A DNA stretch of 64,000 nucleotides, taken from Lota lota. Its lineage: Eukaryota > Chordata > Actinopteri > Gadiformes > Lotidae. How positions within the stretch are numbered: the stretch's first letter is position 1; every line of letters starts with the position of its first letter. Below, piece after piece: positions 62,816 through 64,000 of the stretch. A program made the position numbers and the translations under genes. Below the pieces are notes generated by a model that was not told where the DNA came from, did no database searches, and worked only from the letters and a program-made list of their open reading frames with translations. The stretch spans positions 1,400,757 to 1,464,756 of the forward strand of contig JACYXH010000692.1 of assembly GCA_026745465.1 (NCBI GenBank), given 5' to 3'.

Positions 62816-62838
62816 TAACAGTGACCTTACAGTGACCT
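62811..62838 (-). promoter_or_regulatory. triple AGGTCA array with DR5-DR5 spacing (retinoic-acid-response-element-like)
   Basis: Seen: TGACCT at 62811-62816, 62822-62827 and 62833-62838, i.e. three perfect AGGTCA half-sites on the minus strand, each separated by exactly 5 bp (AACAG, TACAG). A fourth site TGACCC sits at 62855-62860, exactly 22 bp (two periods) further. GGGTCA at 62790-62795 and TCACCC at 62801-62806 lie just upstream. Known: RAR/RXR heterodimers prefer AGGTCA direct repeats spaced by 5 (DR5). Inference: a candidate nuclear-receptor-bound enhancer. It may instead be a short 11-bp tandem repeat that happens to contain the half-site. Confidence 0.45.
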
Positions 62839-63005
62839 TACATTACTCTGGCCATGACCCTCTATAATAATGATAAAAAAAGGCATATTTATATATATAT
62901 AAAACCTATTTACACACATAGCGCTATGTTGTGCTTTGTAACCGATGTATTTCTACCTCCTCTGCCGACTCTGGGGAGCACTGCGGCTGACACCAAACGA
63001 ATAAA

Positions 63006-63325
63006 GCTAGCATGCTAGCAGGGGGATGCTGCGCGGTCGTGCGCGGGCGCCCCTCGCACGCCACCATCGAGGGTCTTGGCCCGGCTTTGATTCTCGAGCA
63101 GCGTGGCGGGCCGGCGGGGCTGTGTAGCCAGTGCAGTAGCACTCAGGCCAACCGTCTGCTCGTCTGTTGCCTGGCCTGGCCGTTGCCGTGGAGACCAGGT
63201 TAAGCTTGGGTGAATGGGAGGGTGCCCGGTGATTCACGCGTCCATAATGAGGAGCGAAATAGGGGGACGTTGCCCAGGTTTTATTAGATCACCGTGTCGT
63301 TCAACGACGGCGTGTGACGAGCCAG
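63006..63325. promoter_or_regulatory. CpG-rich block with an X-box-like motif
   Basis: The block begins at a perfect 14-bp palindrome GCTAGCATGCTAGC (63006-63019), followed by CpG-dense sequence (GCGCGGTCGTGCGCGGGCGC and later GGCGGGCCGGCGGGG). GTTGCCGTGGAGAC at 63182-63195 matches the RFX X-box GTTGCCATGGMAAC at most positions. The block could be a CpG-island promoter or an enhancer. Open frames on both strands here have no recognised domain. Confidence 0.35.
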
Positions 63326-63342
63326 GATCTGTCTGCTCGGAC

Positions 63343-63345
<3 letters not shown>

Positions 63346-63406
<61 letters not shown>
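63346..63406. repeat. (GA)30 microsatellite
   Basis: Perfect GA after ACTGTGA. It ends in GCGTTAAG. Confidence 0.96.
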
Positions 63407-63408
<2 letters not shown>

Positions 63409-63608
63409 TTAAGAATACAGTGGGATTTTGAAATTCCATATGATGCTAATACATTAACATCCTCAGGTATTGTAACTAAGATAAGGAATGGTTCTCTTTG
63501 GGGTTCTGAACATACGTATGTACAAACTTTGCCGCTGACAGCTGGTGACTGAGCGTGGAACGGTTAATAATGAGAACTGAAAACGTGGCCATTTCTGGTC
63601 CAGTTGAT

Positions 63609-63616
63609 ATGCAAAT
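63609..63616 (+). promoter_or_regulatory. octamer motif ATGCAAAT
   Basis: An exact POU/OCT octamer in an AT-rich, low-repeat stretch (TTGATATGCAAATGTAG). A single 8-mer is weak evidence on its own; its place 0.4 kb from the CpG-rich block is the only context. Confidence 0.3.
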
Positions 63617-63982
63617 GTAGAGAGTAATGAATAAATATTGCAATTATTATGGGATTTAGCCTTTGGTCAAACACATTCCACACCTCACAGGCAATGGCAG
63701 ATGTGTACCCCCTCAACTCCGATGACTCCCCCTCCCGGCCCCCAGTCTGAGCAGACAGGGGCCTTGCTTCAGGCAGAGTGTGCTCAAGGCCCTGGCAGTA
63801 TATTGAATTTTGAACAAGTCTAACAACTTGTGTTCCCTAAATAAAAGTCTGAGTCCAACCTCAAAAAGTAATGTGTCATTAACATTGCATCAAGTTTGGC
63901 AGAGAGTTAGAGGGCCAAAGTTGATATCAATCAGCATCAATTATCTTCATGGTTTTTGTTGTTTTATTCTGTTTTACTCCAT

Positions 63983-64000
63983 GCGTGTGTGTGTGTGTGT
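63983..64000. repeat. (GT)n microsatellite running off the window end
   Basis: GT repeat from 63985 to the last base; its true length is unknown. Confidence 0.9.

Overview
This window looks like non-coding euchromatic DNA from a vertebrate, most probably a ray-finned (teleost) fish. The evidence is base composition, the lack of long non-repetitive reading frames, many long dinucleotide microsatellites, and degraded repeats of kinds typical of fish: hAT DNA transposons, a non-LTR retrotransposon fragment, and SINE/LINE tails of the 'CACTTTGGATA...TCTGCTAAAT' type. The microsatellite and poly-G/C load would suit a gadid-like genome, but that is a guess and not a species call. I found no intact protein-coding gene, tRNA, rRNA, CRISPR array or prokaryotic-style operon. 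Nearly all open frames are chance or repeat-encoded (Ser-Leu from CT tracts, Thr-His or Val-Cys from CA/GT tracts).

Layout. 1-6 kb: a fossil reverse transcriptase fragment (about 462-700), anonymous AT-rich DNA, and one end of a 'CACTTTACAAT' repeat. 6.3-8.8 kb: a 2.6-kb DNA-transposon copy with matching ends; a partial relative lies at 56.8 kb. 9.8-10.3 kb: a short hAT-like MITE followed by another repeat end. 10.6-20.6 kb: a microsatellite belt with long CT, GT, CA and GA tracts. 21.1-21.6 kb: another hAT-like MITE. 26.16-27.43 kb: the cleanest mobile element, with an exact 8-bp target duplication and matching termini. 30.6-32.1 kb: a probable hAT copy that still carries a frameshifted BED zinc finger. 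33-42 kb: poly-C/poly-G tracts, a 269-bp MITE and several hairpins. 43-50 kb: microsatellites, a 42-bp G homopolymer, a tRNA-type SINE and an L2-like LINE tail. 50-59 kb: mainly anonymous sequence with a 127-bp GT tract, an exact 53-bp tandem duplication and one weak exon candidate. 62.7-63.7 kb: the most gene-regulation-like part, with three AGGTCA half-sites in a DR5-DR5 array, a CpG-rich block, an RFX X-box-like motif and an octamer.

No gene system can be reconstructed. The most useful leads are the tandem DR5 array near 62.8 kb, the hAT copies at 26.2 and 30.6 kb, the excess of long G/C homopolymers, and two G-quadruplex motifs.
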